NCBI RefSeq assembly: GCF_902506575.1
Contig: NZ_LR732544.1
Coordinates: 1,350,224 to 1,386,228, forward strand
DNA: 36,005 nucleotides
DNA from: Streptomyces mexicanus
Lineage (GTDB): Bacteria; Actinomycetota; Actinomycetes; Streptomycetales; Streptomycetaceae
Direction: 5' to 3'
Shown: positions 17,027 through 24,591 of the stretch, piece after piece
Layout of the letters: every line of letters starts with the position of its first letter
Numbering within the stretch: position 1 is the stretch's first letter
Position numbers and translations under genes: made by a program
The notes under the pieces: generated by a model
The model's database searches: none
Told to the model about the DNA's origin: nothing
What the model saw: only the letters and a program-made list of their open reading frames with translations

Positions 17027-18850
17027 GTGGACCTGCACTTCGGCGACAGCAAACCGACCGACGACGAACGCGCGGCCGTGGACGCCCTGCTGGGGCCCCC
17101 GGAGTCCTCCTGGGAGGGCGCCGACCGCAGCGACCGGGACCTGCGCTGGGCACGCGGCGGGCGCGCCGCCCGGGACCGCCGCGAGCTGCTGCTGCCGGGG
17201 CTGCACGCGATCAACGACCGGGTCGGCTGGATCAGCCCGGGCGCCCTGGACTACCTGTGCCGGCGGCTGACCGTGCCACCGGCCGAGGCGTACGGCGTGG
17301 CCACCTTCTACGCGATGTTCTCCGTCCGGCCGCGCCCGGCGACCGTGCTGCACGTGTGCACGGACCTGGCCTGCCAGGCGGCGGGCGCCGAGCAGGTGTG
17401 CGCGCAGGTGGAGTCCCGGCTGGGCCCGGGCAGCGGCGTGCACGTCGAGCGCAGCCCGTGCCTGGGGCTGTGCGAGCGGGCCCCGGCCGCGCTGGCGATC
17501 CGCGCCGGCGACCCGGTGCGCACGGCCGTGGCGGCGCCGGCGGACGCGGCGGCGGCCGTCCTCGCGGCGACCGCGCCCGACGCGGCACCCGAGGAGCCAC
17601 CGGTCACGCACGCCGCACCCCAGGCCGGGCAGGCGGGGCTGCTGCTGCTCGGCCGGGTCGGCACGGTGGACCCGGAGAGCCTCGACGACTACCGGGCGCA
17701 CGGCGGCTACACCGCCCTGCGCCGGGCCTTCGCCCTCGGCCCGGCCGGCGTCATCCGCGAGGTCACCGACGCCGGGCTGCTCGGGCGCGGCGGCGCCGCC
17801 TTCCCCACCGGCCGCAAGTGGCAGGCCACCGCGTCCCAGCCGGACCGGCCGCACTACCTGGTGTGCAACGCGGACGAGTCCGAGCCGGGCACCTTCAAGG
17901 ACCGCGTCCTGATGGAGGGCGACCCGTACGCCCTGATCGAGGCCATGACGATCGCCGGCTACGCGACCGGCGCGCACCGGGGCTACCTGTATCTGCGCGG
18001 CGAGTACCCGCGGGCGCTGCGCCGGCTGGAGCACGCCGTCGCCCAGGCGCGCGCCCGCGGCCTGCTCGGCGACGACGTCCTCGGCCAGGGCTACGCCTTC
18101 GACATCGAGATCCGGCGCGGCGCGGGTGCCTACATCTGCGGCGAGGAGACGGCCCTGTTCAACTCCCTGGAGGGCCGGCGCGGCGAGCCGCGCTCCAAAC
18201 CGCCGTTCCCCGTGGAGAAGGGCCTGTTCGGCAAGCCCACGGTGGCCAACAACGTCGAGACGCTGGTCAACGTACTGCCGATCCTCACCCTGGGCGCGCA
18301 GGCGTACGCGGCGATCGGCACGGGCCGCTCCACCGGGCCGAAGCTGTTCTGCGTCTCCGGCAGCGTCGAGCGGCCCGGCGTCTACGAACTGCCCTTCGGG
18401 GCCACCCTCGGCGAGCTGCTGGAGCGGGCCGGGGTGCGCGAGGGCCTGCGGGCGGTGCTGCTGGGCGGCGCGGCCGGCACCTTCGTGCGCCCCGACGAGC
18501 TGGACATCCCGCTCACCTTCGAGGGCACGCGCGAGGCGGGCACCACGCTCGGCTCGGGGGTGGTGATGGCCATCGACGACAGCGTGCCGCTGCCCCGGCT
18601 GCTGCTGCGCATCGCCCGGTTCTTCCGGGAGGAGTCCTGCGGGCAGTGCGTGCCCTGCCGGGTGGGGACCGTACGGCAGGAGGAGGCGCTGCGGCGGCTC
18701 GCCGAGCGGACGGGCGCGGGCGCCGCCGACGACGTCGCCCTGCTGCGCGAGGTCGGCCGCGCGATGCGCGACGCCTCGATCTGCGGTCTGGGACAGACCG
18801 CGTGGAACGCCGTGGAATCCGCCATCGACCGTCTGGGGGCGTACACATGA
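17027..18850 (+). CDS. Formate dehydrogenase NAD-reducing subunit, NuoE-NuoF fusion
   Basis: This 607-residue fusion has a NuoE-like thioredoxin-fold [2Fe-2S] domain at about 45-180, with ligands Cys111, Cys116, Cys145 and Cys149. It is joined by an Ala/Pro-rich linker to a NuoF-like flavoprotein at about 205-607. The latter shows the FMN/NADH site GLLGRGGAAFPTGRKW, ESEPGTFKDR, GAGAYICGEETALFNSLEG and the [4Fe-4S] ligands in SCGQCVPCRVGT plus a later ICGLGQ. It accepts electrons from formate oxidation and reduces NAD+. The GTG at 17027 has GAGGTGA 6 bp upstream; the stop overlaps the next ATG (ATGA). It is sandwiched between the two pieces of the split catalytic subunit. Confidence 0.92.
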   Translation: MDLHFGDSKPTDDERAAVDALLGPPESSWEGADRSDRDLRWARGGRAARDRRELLLPGLHAINDRVGWISPGALDYLCRRLTVPPAEAYGVATFYAMFSVRPRPATVLHVCTDLACQAAGAEQVCAQVESRLGPGSGVHVERSPCLGLCERAPAALAIRAGDPVRTAVAAPADAAAAVLAATAPDAAPEEPPVTHAAPQAGQAGLLLLGRVGTVDPESLDDYRAHGGYTALRRAFALGPAGVIREVTDAGLLGRGGAAFPTGRKWQATASQPDRPHYLVCNADESEPGTFKDRVLMEGDPYALIEAMTIAGYATGAHRGYLYLRGEYPRALRRLEHAVAQARARGLLGDDVLGQGYAFDIEIRRGAGAYICGEETALFNSLEGRRGEPRSKPPFPVEKGLFGKPTVANNVETLVNVLPILTLGAQAYAAIGTGRSTGPKLFCVSGSVERPGVYELPFGATLGELLERAGVREGLRAVLLGGAAGTFVRPDELDIPLTFEGTREAGTTLGSGVVMAIDDSVPLPRLLLRIARFFREESCGQCVPCRVGTVRQEEALRRLAERTGAGAADDVALLREVGRAMRDASICGLGQTAWNAVESAIDRLGAYT

Positions 18851-19707
18851 CCGTCACACCGCTGGGGATCCCGCGCCGCCTGGTGGAGTTCACCCTCGAC
18901 GGGGAACCGGTGCGGGTCCCGGAGGGCTCGACGATCCTGGACGCCTGCCGGGCGGTGGGCAAGGACGTCCCGACCCTGTGCCACGGCGACACGCTCACCC
19001 CGAAGAACGCCTGCCGGGTCTGCATGGTGGAGGTCGAGGGCTCGCGGACCCTGGTGCCGGCGTGCTCGCGCAGGGCCGAGGCCGGCATGGAGGTCCGCAC
19101 GCGGACCGAGCGGGCCCTGCACAGCCGCAAGGTGGTGCTGGAACTGCTCGCCTCCAGCGTCGATATGTCGACCACGCCCCGGGCCGCCGAGTGGATCGAG
19201 GAGTACGGGGCGGACCCCGGCCGCTTCGGCCCCGACGCGGCCCGCCTTCAGGAGCAGCCGAGGATCGACAACGAGCTGTACGTCCGGGACTACGGCAAGT
19301 GCATCCTGTGCTACAAGTGCGTGGACGCCTGCGGCGAGCAGTGGCAGAACACCTTCGCGATCTCGGTCGCCGGCCGCGGGTTCGACGCCCGCATCGCCGT
19401 GGAGCAGGACGCGCCGCTGCCCGACTCGGCGTGCGTGTACTGCGGCAACTGCGTGGAGGTGTGCCCGACCGGCGCGCTGTCGTTCAAGACCGAGTTCGAC
19501 ATGCGGGCGGCGGGTACCTGGGACGCGTCACGGCAGACGGAGACGACGACGGTGTGCGCCTACTGCGGAGTCGGCTGCAACGTCACGCTCCATGTGCAGG
19601 ACAATGAGATCGTCAAGGTCACCTCACCGCACGACAACCCGGTGACCCACGGCAACCTCTGCATCAAGGGCCGCTTCGGCTACCAGCACGTACAGAACCG
19701 GGACTGA
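18847..19707 (+). CDS. Formate dehydrogenase Fe-S subunit (N-terminal module of FdhA as a separate protein)
   Basis: This 286-residue electron-transfer protein has three cluster regions in order. A plant-type/NuoG-like [2Fe-2S] domain carries Cys45, Cys56, Cys59 and Cys73. A ferredoxin-like pair follows (GKCILCYKCVDAC and CVYCGNCVEVCP). The third is an MGD-proximal Fe4S4 domain (CAYCGVGC at 237-244 and Cys272 in NLCIKGRFGY). The last domain normally starts the catalytic chain of molybdopterin oxidoreductases; here the protein stops after GYQHVQNRD, exactly where the chain encoded at 15072 resumes with RLTHPLVRD. The two must therefore assemble to build one active site. The ATG overlaps the NuoEF stop; fdhD follows 7 bp after the stop. 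Confidence 0.92.
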   Translation: MTVTPLGIPRRLVEFTLDGEPVRVPEGSTILDACRAVGKDVPTLCHGDTLTPKNACRVCMVEVEGSRTLVPACSRRAEAGMEVRTRTERALHSRKVVLELLASSVDMSTTPRAAEWIEEYGADPGRFGPDAARLQEQPRIDNELYVRDYGKCILCYKCVDACGEQWQNTFAISVAGRGFDARIAVEQDAPLPDSACVYCGNCVEVCPTGALSFKTEFDMRAAGTWDASRQTETTTVCAYCGVGCNVTLHVQDNEIVKVTSPHDNPVTHGNLCIKGRFGYQHVQNRD

Positions 19708-19714
19708 TCAGACC

Positions 19715-20560
19715 ATGGGACGAGTCACGGAACGACGCAAGGTGATCCGCATCCGCGACGGGGCCGTCTCGTCCCGGCCGGACACCCTGGTGGCCGAGGA
19801 GCCACTGGAGATCCGGCTCGACGGCAAGCCGCTGGCCATCACGATGCGCACCCCCGGCGACGACTTCGCGCTGGCCGCCGGCTTCCTGGTCAGCGAGGGC
19901 GTGCTGGGCTCGGCGTCGGACCTGGCGAACATCGTCTACTGCGCCGGCGCCACCGTGGACGGCTCGAACACGTACAACGTGGTGGACGTGAAGACCGCGC
20001 CCGGGGTGCGGCTGCCCGACATCACCCTCGAACGCAACGTCTACACCACCTCCTCCTGCGGGCTGTGCGGAAAGGCGTCGCTGGACGCGGTGCGCACGAC
20101 GGCCCGCTGGCCGATCGCCGACACCCCGCCCGTGCGGGTGCACCCCGAGCTGCTGGCGACCCTGCCCGACCGGCTGCGCGCCGCCCAGCGGGTCTTCGAC
20201 CGCACCGGCGGCCTGCACGCCGCCGCCCTGTTCACCGAGGACGGCGCGCTGCTGGACATACGGGAGGACGTGGGCCGGCACAACGCGGTGGACAAGCTGG
20301 TCGGGCGGGCGCTGCAGGACGGGCGACTGCCGCTGTCCCGGGCGATCCTGCTGGTCTCCGGGCGGGCGTCCTTCGAGCTGGCCCAGAAGGCGGTGATGGC
20401 CGGCATCCCGGTGCTGGCCGCCGTGTCGGCGCCGTCGTCGCTGGCGGTGGACCTGGCGGCGGAGACGGGGCTGACGCTGGTGGGCTTCCTGCGGGGCAGC
20501 TCGATGAACGTGTACGCGGGCGAGGAGCGCGTGGTGCTGGAAACCGCCGCGCGGAGCTGA
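19715..20560 (+). CDS. fdhD: Formate dehydrogenase accessory sulfurtransferase FdhD
   Basis: This 281-residue FdhD carries sulfur from a cysteine desulfurase to the molybdenum cofactor of formate dehydrogenase. It has the CxxC sulfur-relay pair Cys115 and Cys118 in TSSCGLCGK, the N-terminal EEPLEIRLDGKPLAITMRTPGDDFALAAGFLVSEG stretch (here split over residues 28-62), and the DVGRHNAVDKLVG and SGRASFELAQKA motifs that bind the guanine moiety of the cofactor. It is the last gene of the panE-fdh operon and ends 3 bp before the convergent MarR stop. Its presence supports the view that the split dehydrogenase is a true formate dehydrogenase. Confidence 0.95.
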   Translation: MGRVTERRKVIRIRDGAVSSRPDTLVAEEPLEIRLDGKPLAITMRTPGDDFALAAGFLVSEGVLGSASDLANIVYCAGATVDGSNTYNVVDVKTAPGVRLPDITLERNVYTTSSCGLCGKASLDAVRTTARWPIADTPPVRVHPELLATLPDRLRAAQRVFDRTGGLHAAALFTEDGALLDIREDVGRHNAVDKLVGRALQDGRLPLSRAILLVSGRASFELAQKAVMAGIPVLAAVSAPSSLAVDLAAETGLTLVGFLRGSSMNVYAGEERVVLETAARS

Positions 20561-20563
20561 CGG

Positions 20564-21007
20564 TTACTGCCGCGTGCCGCTGACCCGGATCAGCAGCTCC
20601 ATGAACTGCTCCCGCTCGGCCGGGCTCAGCGGGGCCAGCAGCGTGTCGTTGGCCTCGCGGGCCAGCCGCTCGCAGCGGTCCAGCACACGGGCGCCCTCGT
20701 CGGTGAGGGTGACCGCGTTCTTGCGCCGGTCCCTCGGGTCCGGCGCGCGTTCGACCAGTCCGGCGGACTGCAGGTCGTTGAGGACGCCCACGAGGTCCTT
20801 GGGGTCGAGGGCGACGCTGCGGCCCAGGTCGGCCTGGGCGACGGGGGCGAGGTCGCGGACGGCGGAGAGGACCACGTGCGGCCACATCTTCATACCCTCG
20901 ACGGCCAGGGCCTCGGCGACCAGGGCCCGGCCGCGGGCGGCGGCCCGCCCCAGGAGCCAGCTGGGCAGGGAGCGGATCGCGGGCAGGGGTGCTTCGGCGT
21001 CGGGCAT
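20564..21007 (-). CDS. MarR-family transcriptional regulator
   Basis: This 147-residue winged-helix protein has LSAVRDLAPVAQADLGRSVALDPKDLVGVLNDLQSAG as helix-turn-helix region (residues about 48-84), followed by the MarR wing APDPRDRRKNAVTLTDEGARVL and a C-terminal dimerisation helix. The ATG at 21007 is chosen because TACGCT lies 6 bp upstream, typical of a leaderless actinobacterial transcript, and no ribosome-binding site exists there. ATG 21031 is an alternative behind GGGGAAG. It is divergent from a quinone oxidoreductase-like gene, and the space between them carries several palindromes, so it probably represses both. It converges on fdhD with almost no gap. Confidence 0.88.
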   Translation of the reverse strand: MPDAEAPLPAIRSLPSWLLGRAAARGRALVAEALAVEGMKMWPHVVLSAVRDLAPVAQADLGRSVALDPKDLVGVLNDLQSAGLVERAPDPRDRRKNAVTLTDEGARVLDRCERLAREANDTLLAPLSPAEREQFMELLIRVSGTRQ

Positions 21008-21013
21008 GGCGGC

Positions 21014-21019
21014 AGCGTA
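21014..21019 (-). promoter_or_regulatory. -10 box of leaderless marR transcript
   Basis: TACGCT on the minus strand ends 6 bp before the ATG at 21007, placing the transcript start at or next to the codon. Confidence 0.45.
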
Positions 21020-21032
21020 TCCGAGGTTCATT

Positions 21033-21121
21033 GGACTTCCCCACGGCATCGAGCGCCGCTACCGTTGGGACACCCAATGAATCCGTGGGGATTCCCCATG
21101 ATTCCGTACGGAGTCCCCACG
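21033..21121. promoter_or_regulatory. Multi-repeat operator region between marR and oxidoreductase genes
   Basis: Three copies of a GGA-n-TCCCCA(C/T)G-like word occur at 21033-21046, 21089-21100 and 21110-21121. Between and across them lie TTGGG-ACA-CCCAA (21065-21077), TGGGG-ATT-CCCCA (21086-21098) and the perfect 10-bp palindrome TCCGTACGGA (21103-21112). The density of symmetrical elements fits cooperative binding of the divergent MarR protein. Confidence 0.5.
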
Positions 21122-21158
21122 ACGTGAGCCGCCGGTCCGTCCGGCGCTGGAGGTGGCC

Positions 21159-22076
21159 TTGCGACGCGTTCGATACGACTTCCGCGGCGGTCCGCTGTTC
21201 CTGGAGGAGGTCCCCGTGCCCCAGCCGGGGCCCGGTGAGCTGCTGGTGCGCTGCGAGGCCGTCGGCCTCACGCTGCCCGTGGTCCGGAAGGTGACCGAGG
21301 CGGCCGAGCCGGTCCCGCTCGGCGGCGAGGTGGCCGGCGAGGTGGTGAACGTGGGCGCGGGCGTCACCGGCTTCCGGCGCGGGGACCGGGTGACCGGGCT
21401 GTGCTTCGGGCACGGCTACGCCGACTTCGCGCTGCTGCACAAGGCCATGGCCTCGCCGGTCCCCCGCGGCGCCTCGGTGGTGGACGCGGTCGCCCTGGTC
21501 CGCAGCGGGCTGGTGGCGCTGGGCGCGCTGGAGGCGGCCCGGCCGGCGCCCGGCGAGGCGGTGCTGGTGACGGGGGCGGCCGGCGGGGGGGGGCACCTGG
21601 CGGTGCAGCTGGCCCGGGTGCGGGGTGCGGGCCGGGTCGTGGGCGCCGTCTCCGCCGCGGCCAAGGCGGACTTCGTGCGCGCGCTGGGCGCGGACGACGT
21701 CGTCGTCTACACGGACGACGGGTGGGGCGCGCCGGTCGACTGCGTGCTGGACGGGGTCGGCGGCGATCTCCTCACCCCGGCGATCGCCGCGCTCGCGCCG
21801 GGCGGCCGGCTGGTGGCGTACAGCTCGGGCGGCGGCACCGTCCAGGCGTACGACCTGCTGGTGGGCGCCCGGTCGGTGATCGGCTTCCAGATGGCCCGGA
21901 TCGCCCGGGAGTTCCCCGAGCGGTACGAGCGGTGGCGGCGGGAGCTGTGGCGGCTGTTCGAGGAGGGTGCCCTGCGGCCCGTCGTGCACGCGGAGTTCCC
22001 CCTGGAGGACGCGGCGACGGCGCACGAGGTGATCACCGCGCGCGGCAACCTCGGCAAGGTGGTGCTGCGCCCGTGA
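21159..22076 (+). CDS. Zinc-type alcohol dehydrogenase / quinone oxidoreductase family protein
   Basis: This 305-residue MDR-superfamily NADPH-dependent reductase has a GroES-like N-terminal domain (EVPVPQPGPGELLVRCEAVG, GGEVAGEVVNVGAGV) and a Rossmann domain with the nucleotide motif VTGAAGGGGHLAVQLAR, where the usual GGVG is GGGG. The structural and catalytic zinc cysteines of alcohol dehydrogenases are absent, so a quinone- or enone-reductase activity is more likely. The TTG at 21159 is chosen because GGAGGT sits 5 bp upstream; the GTG at 21153 overlaps that site. It is divergent from marR, a common arrangement for repressor and stress-reductase pairs. A hairpin follows the stop. Confidence 0.82.
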   Translation: MRRVRYDFRGGPLFLEEVPVPQPGPGELLVRCEAVGLTLPVVRKVTEAAEPVPLGGEVAGEVVNVGAGVTGFRRGDRVTGLCFGHGYADFALLHKAMASPVPRGASVVDAVALVRSGLVALGALEAARPAPGEAVLVTGAAGGGGHLAVQLARVRGAGRVVGAVSAAAKADFVRALGADDVVVYTDDGWGAPVDCVLDGVGGDLLTPAIAALAPGGRLVAYSSGGGTVQAYDLLVGARSVIGFQMARIAREFPERYERWRRELWRLFEEGALRPVVHAEFPLEDAATAHEVITARGNLGKVVLRP

Positions 22077-22078
22077 GT

Positions 22079-22104
22079 CCGGGAGCCTTGGGCGAAACTC
22101 CCGG
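22079..22104. terminator. Hairpin between convergent oxidoreductase and transporter genes
   Basis: CCGGGAG (22079-22085) pairs with CTCCCGG (22098-22104) over a 12-base loop, in the 49-bp gap between two converging genes. Confidence 0.5.
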
Positions 22105-22125
22105 GCGGTGGGCCGCTTCCGGTCG

Positions 22126-23160
22126 TCAGCGGGACCGGCTCCCCGCGGCGACGGCCGGGTGTGCGGCGGGCGCCGGGGCCGCCTCCTGGGCCTCGGGATC
22201 GTGGGCGCGGCGCTTGGCGATCACCGCGCAGACCATCAGCTGCATCTGGTGGAAGAGCATCAGCGGCAGCACGGCCAGCGAGGCGTGCGCGCCGAACAGC
22301 ACGCTCGCCATGGGCAGGCCGGAGGCCAGGGACTTCTTCGAACCGGCGAACTGGATGGCGATGCGGTCCTCGCGGCCGAACCGCAGCGCCTTGGCGCCGT
22401 ACCAGGTCAGCAGCAGCATCACCGCGAGCAGCACCGCCTCCACCACCAGCAGGCCGCCCAGGCGCAGCGGGCTGACCTGGTGCCAGATGCCCCGGACCAT
22501 GCCCTCGCTGAACGCGGTGTAGACGACCAGCAGGATCGACCCCCGGTCGACCAGGCCGAGCACCTTCTTGTGCCGGGTGACGAACGTGCCGATCCAGGGG
22601 CGCAGCACCTGCCCGGCGAGGAACGGCACGAGCAGCTGGAGCACGATCGTGACCAGCGAGTGCGCGGAGAAGCCGCCGCCGCTGCTGCCGAGCAGCGCGG
22701 CCGCCAGCAGCGGGGTGAGGACGATGCCGACCAGGGAGGAGAAGGAACCGGCGCAGATCGCGGCGGGCACGTTGCCGCGGGCGATGGAGGTGAAGGCGAT
22801 CGACGACTGGATGGTGGAGGGGACCAGGGTGAGGAACAGCAGGCCCTGGTACAGGGGCTGGGTCAGCAGCACCGGCACCAGGCCGCGGGCGGCGGTCCCG
22901 AGCAGCGGGAAGACGACGAACGTGCAGGCCAGCACGGTGACGTGCAGCCGCCAGTGCTTCAGGCCGTCCAGCGCCTCCCGGGTGGACAGCCGGGCGCCGT
23001 AGAGGAAGAACAGGAAGGCGATCGCCGCGGTCGACGCCCAGGAGACGGCGTCGGCGGCCGTGCCGCGGGCCGGCAGCAGCGCCGCGAGGCCCACCGTGCC
23101 GAGCAGCAGCACGATGTACGGGTCGATCGGCATCCAGCTCGGCCAGGCCAGGCGTTTCAC
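22126..23160 (-). CDS. SBF-like (bile acid:sodium symporter family) transporter
   Basis: This hydrophobic protein of 344 residues with about ten predicted membrane helices is of the SBF-like group (PF13593 type). Recognisable conserved segments are FLFFLYGARLSTREALDGLKHWRLH, PSTIQSSIAFTSIARGNVPAA and FAGSKKSLASGLPMASVLF (here quoted in parts of at most one helix each). Members export or import organic anions with sodium; the substrate here is unknown. The start is the GTG at 23160 with GTGGAGC upstream, because the MKRLAWPSWMPIDPYI beginning precedes the first helix. It is divergent from a LysR regulator with a 165-bp intergenic space, so the transporter is probably that regulator's target. 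Confidence 0.88.
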   Translation of the reverse strand: MKRLAWPSWMPIDPYIVLLLGTVGLAALLPARGTAADAVSWASTAAIAFLFFLYGARLSTREALDGLKHWRLHVTVLACTFVVFPLLGTAARGLVPVLLTQPLYQGLLFLTLVPSTIQSSIAFTSIARGNVPAAICAGSFSSLVGIVLTPLLAAALLGSSGGGFSAHSLVTIVLQLLVPFLAGQVLRPWIGTFVTRHKKVLGLVDRGSILLVVYTAFSEGMVRGIWHQVSPLRLGGLLVVEAVLLAVMLLLTWYGAKALRFGREDRIAIQFAGSKKSLASGLPMASVLFGAHASLAVLPLMLFHQMQLMVCAVIAKRRAHDPEAQEAAPAPAAHPAVAAGSRSR

Positions 23161-23312
23161 GGTGCTCCACTTGCTCGGATTGCGTCGTAGGGGGACGCGG
23201 TCGCGCCCTGGTCACGGGCCGACGGGTCCCCGCTCCATGGTGCTCCGGAACAGGCTGATCGGGAATCCGTCATACCGCTCTCACTGTCATCACGTCCCGC
23301 GATGAGCGCCGG

Positions 23313-23318
23313 TAGCCT
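23313..23318 (+). promoter_or_regulatory. -10 box of leaderless lysR transcript
   Basis: TAGCCT ends 7 bp before the ATG at 23326. The sequence between has no ribosome-binding site. Confidence 0.4.
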
Positions 23319-23325
23319 GGGCGCC

Positions 23326-24189
23326 ATGTACGACCCCGCCCAGTTGCGCACCTTCCTGGCCGTGGCCCAGACGCTCAGCTTCACGCAGGCCGCGCGGCGG
23401 CTCGGGGTGCGCCAGTCGACCGTGAGCCAGCACGTGCGCCGCCTGGAGGACGCCACCGGGCGGCTGCTGTTCACCCGCGACACCCACTCGGTGGAGCTGA
23501 CCGAGGACGGCGAGGCCATGCTGGGCTTCGCGCGGCGCATCCTGGAGGTGCACGAGCAGGCGGCGGCGTTCTTCACCGGCACCCGGGTGCGCGGCCGGCT
23601 GCGGTTCGGCGCCTCGGAGGACTTCGTGCTGACGCGGCTGCCGGAGATCCTGGAGGGCTTCCGCTACGAGCACCCCGAGGTGGACCTGGAGCTGACGGTG
23701 GAGCTGTCGGGCACGCTGCACGAGCAGCTGGCCGCCGGGAAGCTGGACCTGGTGCTGGCCAAGCGGCGGCCGCAGGACCCGCGCGGCGAGCCGGTCTGGC
23801 ACGACCGGCTGGTGTGGATCGGCGCGGAACGGCTGCGGCTGGACCCCGACCGGCCGGTGCCGCTGATCGTGTACCCGCCGCCGGGCATCACCCGGGCGCT
23901 CGCCCTGCGGGCCCTGGAGCGGCAGGGGCGGCCGGGGCGCCTCGCCTGCACCAGCGGCAGCCTGAACGGCCTGGTCGCCGCCGCGCGGGCCGGCCTGGGC
24001 GTGATGGCCCACTCGCACGGGATGATCCCGCCGGGCCTGGTGCGGGTGCCGGAGCGGGCCGGGTTGCCGGAGCTGGGGCAGGTGGACTTCGTCCTGGTGC
24101 ACGGCCGCCACCGCCCCTCCGCCCAGCCCGCGGCCGACGCCCTGGCCGCGGCCGTCCTGGCGGGCGGCGAGCGCCTGCACCGGCGGTAG
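23326..24189 (+). CDS. LysR-family transcriptional regulator
   Basis: This 287-residue LysR regulator has an N-terminal winged helix-turn-helix (LRTFLAVAQTLSFTQAARRLGVRQSTVSQHVRRLE, residues 6-40 in two halves), a linker helix and a periplasmic-binding-protein-like effector domain beginning GRLRFGASEDFVLTRLPEIL. The ATG at 23326 is used rather than the upstream ATG at 23302, because the family starts close to the LRTFL helix and a -10 box lies just before it. It is divergent from the SBF-like transporter gene, which is likely its target; the effector may be the transported compound. A hairpin follows about 90 bp after the stop. Confidence 0.9.
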   Translation: MYDPAQLRTFLAVAQTLSFTQAARRLGVRQSTVSQHVRRLEDATGRLLFTRDTHSVELTEDGEAMLGFARRILEVHEQAAAFFTGTRVRGRLRFGASEDFVLTRLPEILEGFRYEHPEVDLELTVELSGTLHEQLAAGKLDLVLAKRRPQDPRGEPVWHDRLVWIGAERLRLDPDRPVPLIVYPPPGITRALALRALERQGRPGRLACTSGSLNGLVAAARAGLGVMAHSHGMIPPGLVRVPERAGLPELGQVDFVLVHGRHRPSAQPAADALAAAVLAGGERLHRR

Positions 24190-24275
24190 GGGCGAGGGTG
24201 ACGGAATCGGGCCGCCGTACGCTGACAGAGGTGAAGGCCAGGACGCGGTGACGGTGACGCGGTGGGGCACGGCGG

Positions 24276-24296
24276 CCGGCGGGGCGATCCCGCCGG
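24276..24296 (+). terminator. Hairpin downstream of lysR
   Basis: CCGGCGGG (24276-24283) and CCCGCCGG (24289-24296) form a perfect 8-bp stem with a 5-base loop, about 90 bp after the lysR stop. Confidence 0.5.
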
Positions 24297-24350
24297 GCGG
24301 TGGCGGCGCTCCCCTACCGCTGTCAGGAGGTCGTACAGATTCGGTGGAGA

Positions 24351-24379
24351 TTACGGCACCGAAACCTACCGAACCGTAA
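24351..24379. promoter_or_regulatory. Inverted repeat upstream of long-chain acyl-CoA ligase
   Basis: TTACGG (24351-24356) and CCGTAA (24374-24379) are a perfect inverted repeat enclosing two ACCGAA words (24358-24363 and 24368-24373). The element is in the 402-bp gap 24190-24591, otherwise without a recognisable gene, and is AT-richer than its surroundings. It is a candidate operator, perhaps for a fatty-acid-responsive TetR-type repressor; that last point is a guess. Confidence 0.4.
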
Positions 24380-24591
24380 GGATTCCTGTCCGACCCTTAC
24401 CCATGTGAGCGCATTTTCCGCAGCTGACCTGTGCGGACATGAGCACTGCTCGCTTTCGACGCCCCTCCCGTCCCGCCCGGGTGTGGGGTAGCTTTCACCG
24501 CGCTGTGCGGAGCGTCACAAGGGAGCCGGACGGGCCGGAGCGCCCCGGAGGCGAACCGAAGACACCGAAGACACAGGAGCGGGAGCGGGGT

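Noticed and set aside
23161..23325. LysR-type T-N11-A box between the SBF-like transporter and lysR.
   Set aside because: Several weak candidates exist in this space but none is convincingly symmetrical, so no site is claimed.
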